A stretch of DNA of 36,173 bases, from NCBI GenBank assembly GCA_025937135.1, contig JAICRZ010000009.1, positions 1 to 36,173 of the forward strand, read 5' to 3'. Shown here piece by piece: positions 1 through 9,563 of this stretch. The DNA comes from Thermoleophilaceae bacterium (GTDB lineage Bacteria; Actinomycetota; Thermoleophilia; Solirubrobacterales; Thermoleophilaceae). The notes beneath the pieces were generated by a model that saw nothing but the letters and a program-made list of their open reading frames with translations, made no database searches and was not told the origin of the DNA. Position numbers and translations under genes: made by a program. Each line of letters starts with the position of its first letter. Positions within the stretch are counted from its first letter, which is position 1.

Positions 1-460
1 AGTGCGCCTCGTCGATCACGAGCAGCCCGACGCGCTCGGCGAACAGCGGCAGCATCGAGTCGCGGAAGCGGCGGTTGTTCAGCCGCTCGGGCGAGATCAG
101 CAGCAGGTCGACCTCGTCCCGGTCGAGCATGTCGCGGACGCCGTCCCAGTCGTCGCGGTTCGTGCTGTTGATCGTGTGCGCGCGCAGCCCGAGCCGCTCG
201 GCGGCATCGATCTGGTTGCGCATCAGCGCGAGCAGCGGCGAGATGAGCAGCGTCGGCCCCTCCCCCGCCTCGCGCAGCAGCTTGGTGGCGATGAAGTAGA
301 CGGCCGACTTCCCCCAGCCCGTCCGCTGCACGCACAGCACGCGCCGGCGATCCACCACCAGGTCGTCGATCGCCTCGAGCTGATGCTCACGGAACGTCGC
401 CGAAGGCCCCGCAAGCGTCCGGAGCAACTCCTCTGCCGACTGCGGACTGCGGACTGCCAA
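1..460 (-). CDS. recQ: RecQ-family ATP-dependent DNA helicase, N-terminal part (3' end beyond window)
   Basis: A superfamily 2 helicase that unwinds DNA from 3' to 5' during recombination and repair. About 153 codons are visible. In order they show an N-terminal FREHQLEAI segment typical of the RecQ Q-motif region, a Walker A motif (TGWGKS), a motif Ia region (SPLLALMRNQ), an ISPERL stretch, and a DEAH box (VIDEAH) at the very edge of the window. The frame opens directly after the lepA stop codon. The first possible start is TTG at 460-458, inside a heptad repeat. A second TTG lies at 427-425 with GAGGAG touching it, which is poor ribosome-binding-site spacing. No ATG or GTG precedes the helicase core. 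The true start is therefore uncertain and the first ten or so codons may be repeat sequence. Family assignment is secure, exact subfamily is not. Confidence 0.85.
   Translation of the reverse strand, partial: MAVRSPQSAEELLRTLAGPSATFREHQLEAIDDLVVDRRRVLCVQRTGWGKSAVYFIATKLLREAGEGPTLLISPLLALMRNQIDAAERLGLRAHTINSTNRDDWDGVRDMLDRDEVDLLLISPERLNNRRFRDSMLPLFAERVGLLVIDEAH
433..460 (-). repeat. Heptad repeat element, copy 1 (four 7-mers)
   Basis: Read on the minus strand from 460 to 433, the element is four consecutive heptamers: TTGGCAG, TCCGCAG, TCCGCAG, TCGGCAG. It abuts the lepA stop codon (463-461) and overlaps the candidate 5' end of recQ. A second copy with the same four-unit layout, also beginning TTGGC, lies at 22796-22823. 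It resembles in form the heptameric short tandem repeats described in filamentous cyanobacteria, but that is only an analogy. Confidence 0.7.
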
Positions 461-2272
<1,812 letters not shown>

Positions 2273-2282
2273 GGGGTCAAGG

Positions 2283-3908
2283 TTAGGCGCGGCGGAATCT
2301 GCTGCCCAGCAGCCGGCCGATCTGCCGCGCCTCGTCGACGCGCAGCGCTGTGACGGCCACGACGTAGACGAAGATGCCGGCCAGGATCCCGACGCCGAGG
2401 CTCACGATCTGGCTCACCAGCGCGCGCCCGAGCGCATCGTCGAGCGCGAGCCAGACGCCGCGGCTGACCGCCGCGAGCGCCGCGGCGGCCGCCAGGATCC
2501 GCAGCGTCGCGCTCAGCATCCGGCCGCCCTCGATCCCGTGCAGGTCGCGGCGCAGGTAGACCGCCTGGAGGATCACCTGGATCAGCGTGCCCGCCACCGA
2601 GCCGAGCACGACCCCCTTGACGCCGAGCGGCCCGTAGAGCGCGGCGCTGAGTCCCGCGTTCACCACCAGGTTGCCGACCGCGATCCCGGTGTTCAGCCAC
2701 GGCCGCTGGAGGCTGAAGAACGTGCGCGAGAAGAGCAGGCTCGCGCCGTTCGCGGGCAGCGACAGCGCCCACACCCACATCGCCTGCGAGACCAGGTCCG
2801 TGGCGGCGCCGTTGAACGCGCCGCGCTGGTACACGAGCCGCGTGATCGGCTCGGCCAGCACCGCCATGATCGCGGCCGACGGGATCAGCAGCAGCAGGAT
2901 CTGCCGGATGCCGTTGGCCATGGTCGCGCGCAGGTCGCCGATCGCGCCGCGCGCCGCGAACCGTGCCAGCGCCGGGAACAGGATCGTTGCGATCGCGACG
3001 CTGAACAGCCCCTGCGGGAGCATGTAGATGCGGAACGCCTTGTCGATCGCCGACGGCGCCTCGTCGTTCACGAGCGTGCCGAAGATCGAGTTGATCAGCG
3101 CGTCGAAATTGATCAGGCCGAGCGCGATCGTGACCGGCAGCATCAGCTTCAGCACGCGCAGGACGTACGGGTTGCGCCAGTTCCGGCTGACCGTGAAGCG
3201 CCCGCCGCGACCGCGCAGCCACGGCAGCGGCAGCACGAACTGCACGATCGTGCCGACGAGCACGCCGATCGCGTACGAGTAGACCTTGTGGTCGCCGTGG
3301 AAGACCGGCGTCAGGCCGACCAGCGAGCCGATGATGATCAGGTTCCAGACGACCGGCGCCAGCGCCGGAACGCTGAAGTGCTCGAACGAGTTGAGCATCC
3401 CGACGATCACGCCCGACAGCGCCAGCAGTAGGACGATCGGGAACATGATCCGCGAGAGCTGCACGGTCAGGTCCTGAAGGTGTGGCGAGAAGCCCGGCGT
3501 GAACACGGGCATGATCACCGGGGCCAGCAGCCAGAACAGGATCGTGACGCTGCCGAGGATCATCGTGATCAGCGACAGCAGCCCGGACGCGACCGCAAAA
3601 GCCTCGCGTTTGCGGCCCTTTTCGAGCAGCTCGGTGAAGACGGGGACGAACGCGCCCTGGAGCGCGGCGTCGGCGAACAGGGCGCGCATCAGGTTCGGGA
3701 CCTGGAAGGCGATCGTGAACGCCGACATCGGCCCGGTGACGCCGAAGTAGTTGGCGGCGACGATCTCGCGCACCAGCCCGACGACCCGCGAGAGGCCCGT
3801 CGCGGCCGAGAAGAAGAGGGTGCTCAGGCCGAGTCGGCGACCGCGGTCCGATGGCTCGTCCGCGTCCAAGGCGGGCGCTATAGTACGGCCCCGCCGCGCC
3901 GGGTCCAC
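2283..3908 (-). CDS. murJ: Lipid II flippase MurJ (MOP superfamily, MVF family)
   Basis: A polytopic inner-membrane protein that flips the peptidoglycan precursor lipid II to the periplasmic face. The 541 residues show the family N-terminal signature [19 protein letters not shown], then [19 protein letters not shown], and about fourteen hydrophobic segments. The longest frame starts at GTG 3908, only 24 bases from the divergent rpsT start. A TTG at 3868-3866 would give a shorter N-terminus and leave room for promoters. The conserved region begins about residue 27, so either start is possible. lepA follows ten bases downstream. murJ interrupts the usual rpsT-lepA neighbourhood. Confidence 0.95.
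   Translation of the reverse strand: MDPARRGRTIAPALDADEPSDRGRRLGLSTLFFSAATGLSRVVGLVREIVAANYFGVTGPMSAFTIAFQVPNLMRALFADAALQGAFVPVFTELLEKGRKREAFAVASGLLSLITMILGSVTILFWLLAPVIMPVFTPGFSPHLQDLTVQLSRIMFPIVLLLALSGVIVGMLNSFEHFSVPALAPVVWNLIIIGSLVGLTPVFHGDHKVYSYAIGVLVGTIVQFVLPLPWLRGRGGRFTVSRNWRNPYVLRVLKLMLPVTIALGLINFDALINSIFGTLVNDEAPSAIDKAFRIYMLPQGLFSVAIATILFPALARFAARGAIGDLRATMANGIRQILLLLIPSAAIMAVLAEPITRLVYQRGAFNGAATDLVSQAMWVWALSLPANGASLLFSRTFFSLQRPWLNTGIAVGNLVVNAGLSAALYGPLGVKGVVLGSVAGTLIQVILQAVYLRRDLHGIEGGRMLSATLRILAAAAALAAVSRGVWLALDDALGRALVSQIVSLGVGILAGIFVYVVAVTALRVDEARQIGRLLGSRFRRA
3879..3884 (+). promoter_or_regulatory. Possible -10 box for rpsT
   Basis: TATAGT stands out in GC-rich sequence about 50 bases before the rpsT start. 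Its position would give a leader of roughly 40 nt. No convincing -35 hexamer is seen 16-18 bases upstream. It would lie inside the 5' end of the divergent murJ frame if that gene starts at 3908. Confidence 0.35.
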
Positions 3909-3932
3909 GCCCTGTCGCGGCGTCTCTGTGTC

Positions 3933-4196
3933 ATGGCCAACATCGCCTCACAAGAAAAGCGCAACCAGCGGTCGCTCCGCGAGCGGCTCGAGAACCGTCG
4001 CTACACGTCGTCGGTGAAGACGTACTTCCGCCGCCTCGAGGCGGCCGTGGGCGACGGCGACGGCGAGCGCGCCGACAGCGAGCTGCGCACTCTGGTCTCC
4101 ACGATCGACCACGCCGTCAAGCGCGGCGCGCTGCACGCCAACAACGGCGCGCGCAAGAAGTCCCGCGCGGCCAAGTTGCGCGCCCGCCTCGGCTAG
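3933..4196 (+). CDS. rpsT: 30S ribosomal protein S20 (bS20)
   Basis: A small primary-binding protein of the 30S subunit that binds 16S rRNA. It has 87 residues, the normal size, begins MANIASQEKRNQRS and is rich in Lys and Arg, with the family C-terminal pattern HANNGARKKSRAAKL. The start is ATG at 3933 without a clear Shine-Dalgarno sequence. It is one of the few plus-strand genes here. It is divergent from murJ and convergent with the ABC permease, and the two stop codons share the tetramer CTAG at 4193-4196. No hairpin separates the convergent ends. Confidence 0.97.
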   Translation: MANIASQEKRNQRSLRERLENRRYTSSVKTYFRRLEAAVGDGDGERADSELRTLVSTIDHAVKRGALHANNGARKKSRAAKLRARLG

Positions 4197-4930
4197 ACGC
4201 GATTCGTATCGCGCCGGTAGGCGAACCGGGCCAGCCTGACCAGCACGATCGTCCACACGACGACGACGATCCAGCCCTTGGTGCCCCAGGCGCTGCCTCC
4301 GATCCCGACGTGGCCCGCCTGCACCAGCCAGTAGGACGGCAGGTACTGCGCGACGTCGTACAGGAAGGTGCCGTGGGTCAGCGGGAACCAGGCGCCGCTC
4401 ACGAGCGAGAGCAGCGATACCACGCCGCCGGTCGCCGGGCCGATCGAATCGGCCGTCATGAGGTGGCCGAGCAGGATCCCGAGTGCCGCGAACGGCATCA
4501 GCGCGAGCAGCACGAGCGCGGTCACCTCGACCCACTTGCCGAGCGACATGCTCACGCCCAGCGCGAGGCCCGAGATGTAGAGAAGCGCGAGCGTCGTGCA
4601 CGCGGTGAGGTATGCCGTGATGACCTTCGCGCGGAAGTAGGCGACCGCCGTGAGCGGCGTCACGCGCAGTTGCCGCGTCCAGCCGGCCGTCCGCTCGGCG
4701 GCGATGCGCGCCCCGCTGGAGACCATCGCCATCATCGTCCCGAACGAGGCGATGCTCACCATGAAGTACAGCGGCGCCGATATTCCAGAGCCGGCCAGGT
4801 CGTGGTCGCCCTTCTGCGGCCCCGCGATCACGAAGTAGAGGACGAGCGGGAAGACGAGCGTGAAGATGAAGAAGCGCGCGTTCCGCAGCAGGCGGACGAG
4901 CTCGAAGCGCGTGTAGGCGACCTGGCTCAC
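4193..4930 (-). CDS. ABC-2 type transporter permease
   Basis: Membrane subunit of an exporter working with the upstream ATPase. Starting at GTG 4930 the product has 245 residues with about six hydrophobic helices and an N-terminal FELVRLLRNARFFIFTLVFPLVLYF-type segment typical of ABC-2 permeases of the drug or antibiotic resistance class. The GTG overlaps the ATPase stop in a GTGA tetramer (4927-4930), which argues for translational coupling and for this start over longer frames. The 3' end overlaps the convergent rpsT stop by four bases. The substrate cannot be read from sequence. Export of a hydrophobic compound is a family-based inference. Confidence 0.88.
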   Translation of the reverse strand: MSQVAYTRFELVRLLRNARFFIFTLVFPLVLYFVIAGPQKGDHDLAGSGISAPLYFMVSIASFGTMMAMVSSGARIAAERTAGWTRQLRVTPLTAVAYFRAKVITAYLTACTTLALLYISGLALGVSMSLGKWVEVTALVLLALMPFAALGILLGHLMTADSIGPATGGVVSLLSLVSGAWFPLTHGTFLYDVAQYLPSYWLVQAGHVGIGGSAWGTKGWIVVVVWTIVLVRLARFAYRRDTNRV

Positions 4931-5835
4931 GCGTCCCCGTCGTCTCCTGTCGTGAGCTCGATGAACGCCTCCTCGAGCCCCGCCCCCGTGATCTCGATGT
5001 CGCGGGCCGCCGGATTGCCCGCGAGCAGCGCGCGGACCGCCGCGTCGGAGTCCGAACACGTGAGGACGACTGCCTCCCCGCGGCGCTCTGCCGATACGAC
5101 GCCGGGGAGTGCGCCCAGCGCGTCCAGGTCGCTGTCGGGCAGGGTCGCGCGGATGCGGCGATTGCCGACGCGCGCCTTGATCTCGGTGGTCGGACCATCG
5201 GCGACCACCCGTCCGTGCGCCATCAGCACGGCGCGGTCGGCGTAGTCGTCGGCCTCGTCGAGGTAGTGCGTGGCGAACAGGACGGTCTTGCCGCTCGACG
5301 CGAATGCCCGCATCGCGGTCCAGAAGGCGATACGGCCCTCGACGTCCATCGCCACGGTCGGCTCGTCGAGCACCAGCAGGTCCGGATCGCTCACGAGCGC
5401 GACGGCGAGACGCACGCGCTGGCTCTGGCCGCCCGACAGCTTCTGCGTGCGGCGCTCCGCGACGTCGGCGATTCCCGCGAGCTCGAGCACCTCGTCGACG
5501 TCCAGCGGGTCGCTGTACAGCGACGCCATCATCGCGACGAGCTCGCGCACCGACAGGTCACGGACGAGCTCGCCGGTCTGGAGCATCGCGCCGACGAGCC
5601 CCGAGTCGATCGCCTCGCGCGGCGTCCGGTCGAGCACTCTGACGCGGCCGCTGTCCGGTGCGCTCAGTCCCAGGAGCATGTCGATCGTCGTGGACTTGCC
5701 CGCGCCGTTGGGGCCGAGCAGCGCCACGGTCTCGCCCGCGTCGATCGTGATGTCGATGCCGCGCACGGCGCGAACCGTTCCCTGCGGCGTATCGAAGGAC
5801 TTGGTCAGATCTGCCAGCGCGATGCCCGTCTGCAT
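4927..5835 (-). CDS. ABC transporter ATP-binding protein (DrrA/CcmA-like)
   Basis: ATPase subunit energising the adjacent ABC-2 permease. From ATG 5835 it has 302 residues. Motifs are complete: Walker A GPNGAGKST (about 40-48), signature LSGGQSQR, Walker B LLVLDEPT and switch His in FATHYLDEA. The C-terminal region of roughly 80 residues is the accessory domain common to DrrA-like exporters. An alternative TTG start lies at 5844, and an in-frame stop lies four codons further upstream (TGA at 5858-5856). Upstream there is an inverted repeat at 5895-5910, so a repressor may control the pair. The cassette sits between holA and rpsT, an unusual insertion in this conserved cluster. Confidence 0.92.
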   Translation of the reverse strand: MQTGIALADLTKSFDTPQGTVRAVRGIDITIDAGETVALLGPNGAGKSTTIDMLLGLSAPDSGRVRVLDRTPREAIDSGLVGAMLQTGELVRDLSVRELVAMMASLYSDPLDVDEVLELAGIADVAERRTQKLSGGQSQRVRLAVALVSDPDLLVLDEPTVAMDVEGRIAFWTAMRAFASSGKTVLFATHYLDEADDYADRAVLMAHGRVVADGPTTEIKARVGNRRIRATLPDSDLDALGALPGVVSAERRGEAVVLTCSDSDAAVRALLAGNPAARDIEITGAGLEEAFIELTTGDDGDA

Positions 5836-5894
5836 GACAGTCAAGTTGTCACTCGATCACGCGGGTGTCGTCCTCCGCGCGAACGGTATTTGTA

Positions 5895-5910
5895 ATAAGT
5901 CCGCACTTAT
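5895..5910. promoter_or_regulatory. Operator-like inverted repeat before ABC exporter
   Basis: ATAAGT-CCGC-ACTTAT is a perfect 6-bp inverted repeat with a 4-base centre, in a locally AT-rich patch 60-75 bases upstream of the ATPase start and overlapping the holA stop codon. Its form suits a dimeric repressor such as MarR, PadR or TetR. No such regulator is adjacent. A weak second repeat, TGACA-N7-TGTCA, lies at 5835-5851 at the start codon. Confidence 0.45.
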
Positions 5911-6863
5911 GCCGCTGCGCGCGCGAGCGTGAGCGAGAACGCGGTGTCCTCGTCAAGCCCGGCGCCGCCGCCGCGGAGCTCGATCTCGAGCTCGGCGAAC
6001 GCACACAGCGCCCGCGCCAGCGCGTCGCGGTCGGCCTTCTTCGCCTGGCCGAGCGTACGCTTGGCCGCCCACGGCGGCATCTTCATCGCCCCGGCGACCT
6101 TCGACTCCGGCACGCCGGCGTCGAGCAGCTCGGCGGCGCGGTGCACGTCGCGCAGCCGGCGGACGATCGGGAAGATCAGCTTCGACGGGCGCTCGTCGCC
6201 GGTGAGGCGCTCCGCGAGTCGCAGGCTCGCGCCGCGGTCGCCGGCCACGAGCGCGTCGGCGAGGTCGTAGACCTGCTGCGGGGCCTCGCTGCACGCCAGG
6301 CGGCGCACCTGGTCGGCGGAGAGCTGCGTCTTGGGGTGCGCCAGGATCGCGAGGCGCTCGACCTCGCGGGCGATTCGCTGCTGGCGCGTGCCGACCGAGG
6401 CCACGAGCGCCTTCGCCGCCTCGCCGTCGAGGTGGAGCCCCTCCTCGGCGGCGCGCTCGATCGCCCACTTCGGCAGCTCCCAAGGTTTCGGCGCCGCGTA
6501 CTCGCGCTGCTCGCCACCCGCCTTCTCGACGGCCTTGGCGAGGCGCGCGAGTGGCTTCCCGCGCGCCACCAGCACGAGGACGGTGCCCTCGGGGATGCCC
6601 GCGAGCGCCTGCTCGAGCGGGTCGAGCTCACCCGCCTTCCACGCCTCGACGCCGTCGACCAGCAGGTAGCGATCGCCGGTGGCGAAGGTCAGGGTCATCA
6701 GCGCGGCCGCCACGATCTCGGGCTTGTCGGCCCTGCCGTCGAAGGTCTCGAGCGCGCCCGGCCCGTTCTCGTCCTCGGCGCGCCTGCGCACGCGCGAGCG
6801 CCACGCGTCGATCTTCGGATCGTCGTCGCCACAGACGAGGTAGGCGGGCTTCAGCGAGGCCAC
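5907..6863 (-). CDS. holA: DNA polymerase III subunit delta
   Basis: Clamp-loader subunit that opens the beta sliding clamp. The product has 318 residues, close to the family norm. It begins with PAYLVCGDDDPKIDAWR, the family N-terminal strand and helix, followed by the degenerate AAA+ domain (ETFDG, LLVDGVEAWK) and the C-terminal helical domain with IFPIVRRLRDVHRA. The start is GTG 6863. Its position next to rpsT and comEC matches the conserved actinobacterial order, but here it is separated from comEC by five accessory genes and from rpsT by an ABC pair. Confidence 0.93.
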   Translation of the reverse strand: MASLKPAYLVCGDDDPKIDAWRSRVRRRAEDENGPGALETFDGRADKPEIVAAALMTLTFATGDRYLLVDGVEAWKAGELDPLEQALAGIPEGTVLVLVARGKPLARLAKAVEKAGGEQREYAAPKPWELPKWAIERAAEEGLHLDGEAAKALVASVGTRQQRIAREVERLAILAHPKTQLSADQVRRLACSEAPQQVYDLADALVAGDRGASLRLAERLTGDERPSKLIFPIVRRLRDVHRAAELLDAGVPESKVAGAMKMPPWAAKRTLGQAKKADRDALARALCAFAELEIELRGGGAGLDEDTAFSLTLARAAA

Positions 6864-6951
6864 GCGGCCAGTCTAGGGGCGGCACCCGTCGGCTCCGGAT
6901 GGTGAGCGTTTTCAAAGCCGCCGGACGCGCGCGAGCGGGCAGACTGCCGGT

Positions 6952-7797
6952 GTGCGACGCGTGCACACGATCGGCCTCGCGCTCCTCTGTGCGGCGCTCG
7001 CGGGCTGCCATCACGGCGCCGGCCAGGTCGCGAGCGGTTCGCCGCCGGCGCCGCGCGCGCATCCGGCGCTCCCCCGCCCCGCGCGGGCCAAGCCGCCGCA
7101 CGCGACGATCGCGCGGCTGATCCGCTCCGGTCTGCCGGTCTACTGTGGCGGCGCGCGCAGGCCGTACGCGGCGCTCACCTTCGACGACGGCCCGGGCCCG
7201 TACACGCCGCTGGCCCTGCGGATCCTGGGCCATGCGCACGTGCCGGGCACGTTCTTCCTGGTCGGCCGCAACGTCGTGCCGTTCCGCTCGAGCGCGCGGC
7301 GCGAGGCGCGGCGCTACGCGCTCGGCAACCACACGTTCACCCACCCGATGCTCACCGCGCTGCCGGCCGGGGCGATCTTCTCCGAGCTGACCAGGACCAG
7401 CGCTGTCATCCGGCGCCAGACCGGCTACTCGGTCCACCTCTTCCGTCCGCCGTACGAGGCGCATGACGCGACCGTCGACGCCCTCGCGCGCCGCCTCGGC
7501 CTGCTGGAGATCCTCTGGAACGTCGACAGCGCCGACTCGGAGGGCGCGAGCTACGCCCGCATCGCGCGCCGGGTCAAGCGCGGGCTCAGCGACGGGGCGA
7601 TCGTGTTGATGCACGAGAACCGCGGGCAGACGATCCGGGCGCTGAAGTTCCTGATCCTGCCGGCGCTCCGCAGGCGCCACCTGCGGCTCGTGACGGTGCC
7701 GCGACTGCTCGCCGTCGACCCACCCAGTGCGGCGCAGCTGCGGCGCGGCCGCAACGGCTGCCGCTACCACGCCGTTCCCGGGATCGGAGCGGGCTGA
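6952..7797 (+). CDS. Polysaccharide deacetylase (NodB domain) lipoprotein
   Basis: A carbohydrate esterase family 4 enzyme expected to remove N-acetyl groups from cell-wall or extracellular polysaccharide. From GTG 6952 it has 281 residues. A signal peptide ends in a lipobox (LAGC, Cys19), so it is probably membrane-anchored outside the cell. NodB motifs are intact: TFDDG (Asp78, Asp79), HTFTH (His127, His131, metal ligands), RPPY (165-168), the WNVDSAD region (Asp192) and LMH (His221). A proline/alanine-rich spacer (about 28-50) separates anchor and catalytic domain. Its stop codon at 7795-7797 directly abuts the stop of the convergent secreted protein. Confidence 0.9.
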   Translation: MRRVHTIGLALLCAALAGCHHGAGQVASGSPPAPRAHPALPRPARAKPPHATIARLIRSGLPVYCGGARRPYAALTFDDGPGPYTPLALRILGHAHVPGTFFLVGRNVVPFRSSARREARRYALGNHTFTHPMLTALPAGAIFSELTRTSAVIRRQTGYSVHLFRPPYEAHDATVDALARRLGLLEILWNVDSADSEGASYARIARRVKRGLSDGAIVLMHENRGQTIRALKFLILPALRRRHLRLVTVPRLLAVDPPSAAQLRRGRNGCRYHAVPGIGAG

Positions 7798-9015
7798 CTA
7801 ACGCCTCAGCGTGACGCGCGCGCTCGTGGTTCTCGAGACGCCGCCCGCGTCGCGCGCCACCACGACCTCGCGCGCCTTCAGCCTGTGCTTTCTCACGAGC
7901 AGCTTCCGCGCCGCGCGCGAGAGCTTGATCTTCACCTTCTTGGTCTTGCCGGCCGCGATCGAAAAGTGCGCCTTGCCGAGCTTCGCGTTGTGTGCGCCGC
8001 GAAGGGTGTCGGTGCCGCTGCATCGGCCGGCCGCGGTGGCCGGGCAGCGCACCTTCATGCTCACCCTGCCGCGCTTGTCCACGCGCGCCGTGCGGCCGGC
8101 GATGGCCGCGCCCGCAAAGGCGGAGACCGGGCCCCCGCCGCCGGCCGGCCCGCCGGTCTGATCCGGGCCGCCGCCCCACGTCGGGCCGGTGCCGTCGGCG
8201 ATCCGGCGCTCGCTGCCGGGAGCGCCCGTCGCTGCCGTGACCCAGATGCCGCCGCCGCGCGAGAACACGAGCCGCGTGCCGTCGGGCGACCAGGCGGGGT
8301 GCTCGGCGCCGTTCGCCACGGTGCGGATCGCCGCGTGGCCGGCCATGTCGTAGAGCACGAGATCGCCGCTCGCGGTGGCGCTGCCCGTGGGGGCTGCGAT
8401 GACGGCAACCGTCGTGCCGTCGGGCGACAGCTCGGGTGCGATCAGGTCGTGCCCGGGATCCTCGGCCACGAACGTGTCGCAGCTCGAGTCGTCCGCGACG
8501 GTCACGCAGATGCCGTAGGGCTTGTGCGAGTCGTTGTCCGACGGGACGCTCTTGAGCAGCCGGCCGTCGGGCATGAAGCTCGCGTCCCTGGGCGTGCCGG
8601 GGCAGTGGCGACCGGACCCGTCGCTGTTGAACACGCACACGTACGGGTAGGGCGCGCCGTTGATGTAGTAGGCCTCGAAGTCCAGCACCTGCGCGCCGTC
8701 CTGGCGCAGCTGCGACCCGGACTGCGCCTGGTTCGAGATCTGCGTTCCGGAGGCGACGGCGTTCGGGTCACCGACGAAGAGCGCGCTGGCGTGGACCCAC
8801 GACATCTTCGTGCCGTCCAGGCTGAGCCACGGGCCGAAGTACGGGGCGCCGTCGGTCCCGTCGGTCGTCAGCGCGTGCTGGCCGCTGCCGTCCGGGGCGA
8901 TCGAGCAGAGGTTGTGGCCGGCGCACTCGTAGACCACGGAGGACGCCTGCGCGGAGCCGGCGACCGCGGCCGCGAGGAGGAACGTGAGGAGGCCCACCCT
9001 GCCGAGAGTTCGCAT
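7798..9015 (-). CDS. Secreted TolB/PD40-repeat protein with C-terminal basic domain
   Basis: A 405-residue exported protein. The N-terminus is a Sec signal peptide with a likely AQA cleavage site near residue 24. The middle shows WD40-like PD40 units of the TolB type (SLDGTKMSWV, SPDGTTVAVI, SPDGTRLVFS), which suggests a partial or irregular beta-propeller. A Gly/Pro-rich linker (about 275-300) leads to a Lys/Arg-rich C-terminal domain with alternating beta-like pattern (KLGKAHFSIAAGKTKKVKIKL). That C-terminal type is recurrent in secreted proteins of Solirubrobacterales as far as I know. Several cysteines suggest disulfides. No enzymatic motif is seen. Its partner may be the convergent deacetylase, but nothing proves it. 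Confidence 0.75.
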   Translation of the reverse strand: MRTLGRVGLLTFLLAAAVAGSAQASSVVYECAGHNLCSIAPDGSGQHALTTDGTDGAPYFGPWLSLDGTKMSWVHASALFVGDPNAVASGTQISNQAQSGSQLRQDGAQVLDFEAYYINGAPYPYVCVFNSDGSGRHCPGTPRDASFMPDGRLLKSVPSDNDSHKPYGICVTVADDSSCDTFVAEDPGHDLIAPELSPDGTTVAVIAAPTGSATASGDLVLYDMAGHAAIRTVANGAEHPAWSPDGTRLVFSRGGGIWVTAATGAPGSERRIADGTGPTWGGGPDQTGGPAGGGGPVSAFAGAAIAGRTARVDKRGRVSMKVRCPATAAGRCSGTDTLRGAHNAKLGKAHFSIAAGKTKKVKIKLSRAARKLLVRKHRLKAREVVVARDAGGVSRTTSARVTLRR

Positions 9016-9056
9016 GCCGGCGAGCGTAAGCGCACGTCCATTTCATAAGCAAACGT

Positions 9057-9563
9057 TTATCCACGCCGTCGGCGACCGCGCCTGAACAGCCGCCGCAGCC
9101 GGACGCGGGCGTTGAAGAGCCGCAGCGCGGCGCGGTCGGCGAGCGAGCCCTCGCGCGGCAGCAGCCCGACCTGGCGAGCGAACGAGGCGCCGTCGTAGTA
9201 GACGGTGTTCCGGATGATCTGATCGCCGTCGACCTCGAACACGTCGACGCCGCGGATCTCCAGACGGCGTCCGCTCGCCTGGATGCCCTGAAACGACCCG
9301 CCGTCGAACGTTCCCGACGCGCGCCAGCGAACCACGACCGCATTTGCTTCGGCGACGACCTGCTCGATCTCCATGTCGTAGTCGGGCACCGCGGCGAACA
9401 GCTCCGCAAAGAACCCGCGGACGGCCTCGCGGCCGCGGAACTCGCCGACCGCGACGATGTCGTCGGCGTAGCGATCCGGATGGCCGCGCTCGACGATCCG
9501 GTCGGGGTCGCGGGCGATCGCGCCCTCGATCGACGACAGCGCGACTTCACGTGGCGTGGGCAT
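9057..9563 (-). CDS. SnoaL-like / NTF2-fold protein
   Basis: A 168-residue protein of the SnoaL-like ester cyclase and limonene-1,2-epoxide hydrolase fold. Visible features are the helical N-terminus, FRGREAVRGFFAELFAAVPDYDMEIEQVVAE and the strands VVVRWRASGTF and GVDVFEVDGDQIIRNTVYYD. The last 20 residues are an Arg-rich tail outside the fold. The ATG at 9563 overlaps the end of the glycosyltransferase gene by 17 bases, so it is the third gene of a TetR-controlled operon. The fold is used in polyketide cyclisation and other small-molecule chemistry, and also in proteins of unknown role. The substrate is unknown. Confidence 0.8.
   Translation of the reverse strand: MPTPREVALSSIEGAIARDPDRIVERGHPDRYADDIVAVGEFRGREAVRGFFAELFAAVPDYDMEIEQVVAEANAVVVRWRASGTFDGGSFQGIQASGRRLEIRGVDVFEVDGDQIIRNTVYYDGASFARQVGLLPREGSLADRAALRLFNARVRLRRLFRRGRRRRG

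Noticed and set aside
433-460. CRISPR-like repeat
   Set aside because: The units are seven bases and contiguous, with no spacers and no cas genes nearby.
9045-9060. AT-rich palindrome AAACGTTT before the secreted PD40 gene
   Set aside because: Only eight bases are symmetric, and no -10/-35 arrangement could be fitted with confidence. It may be part of a promoter but is not supported enough.
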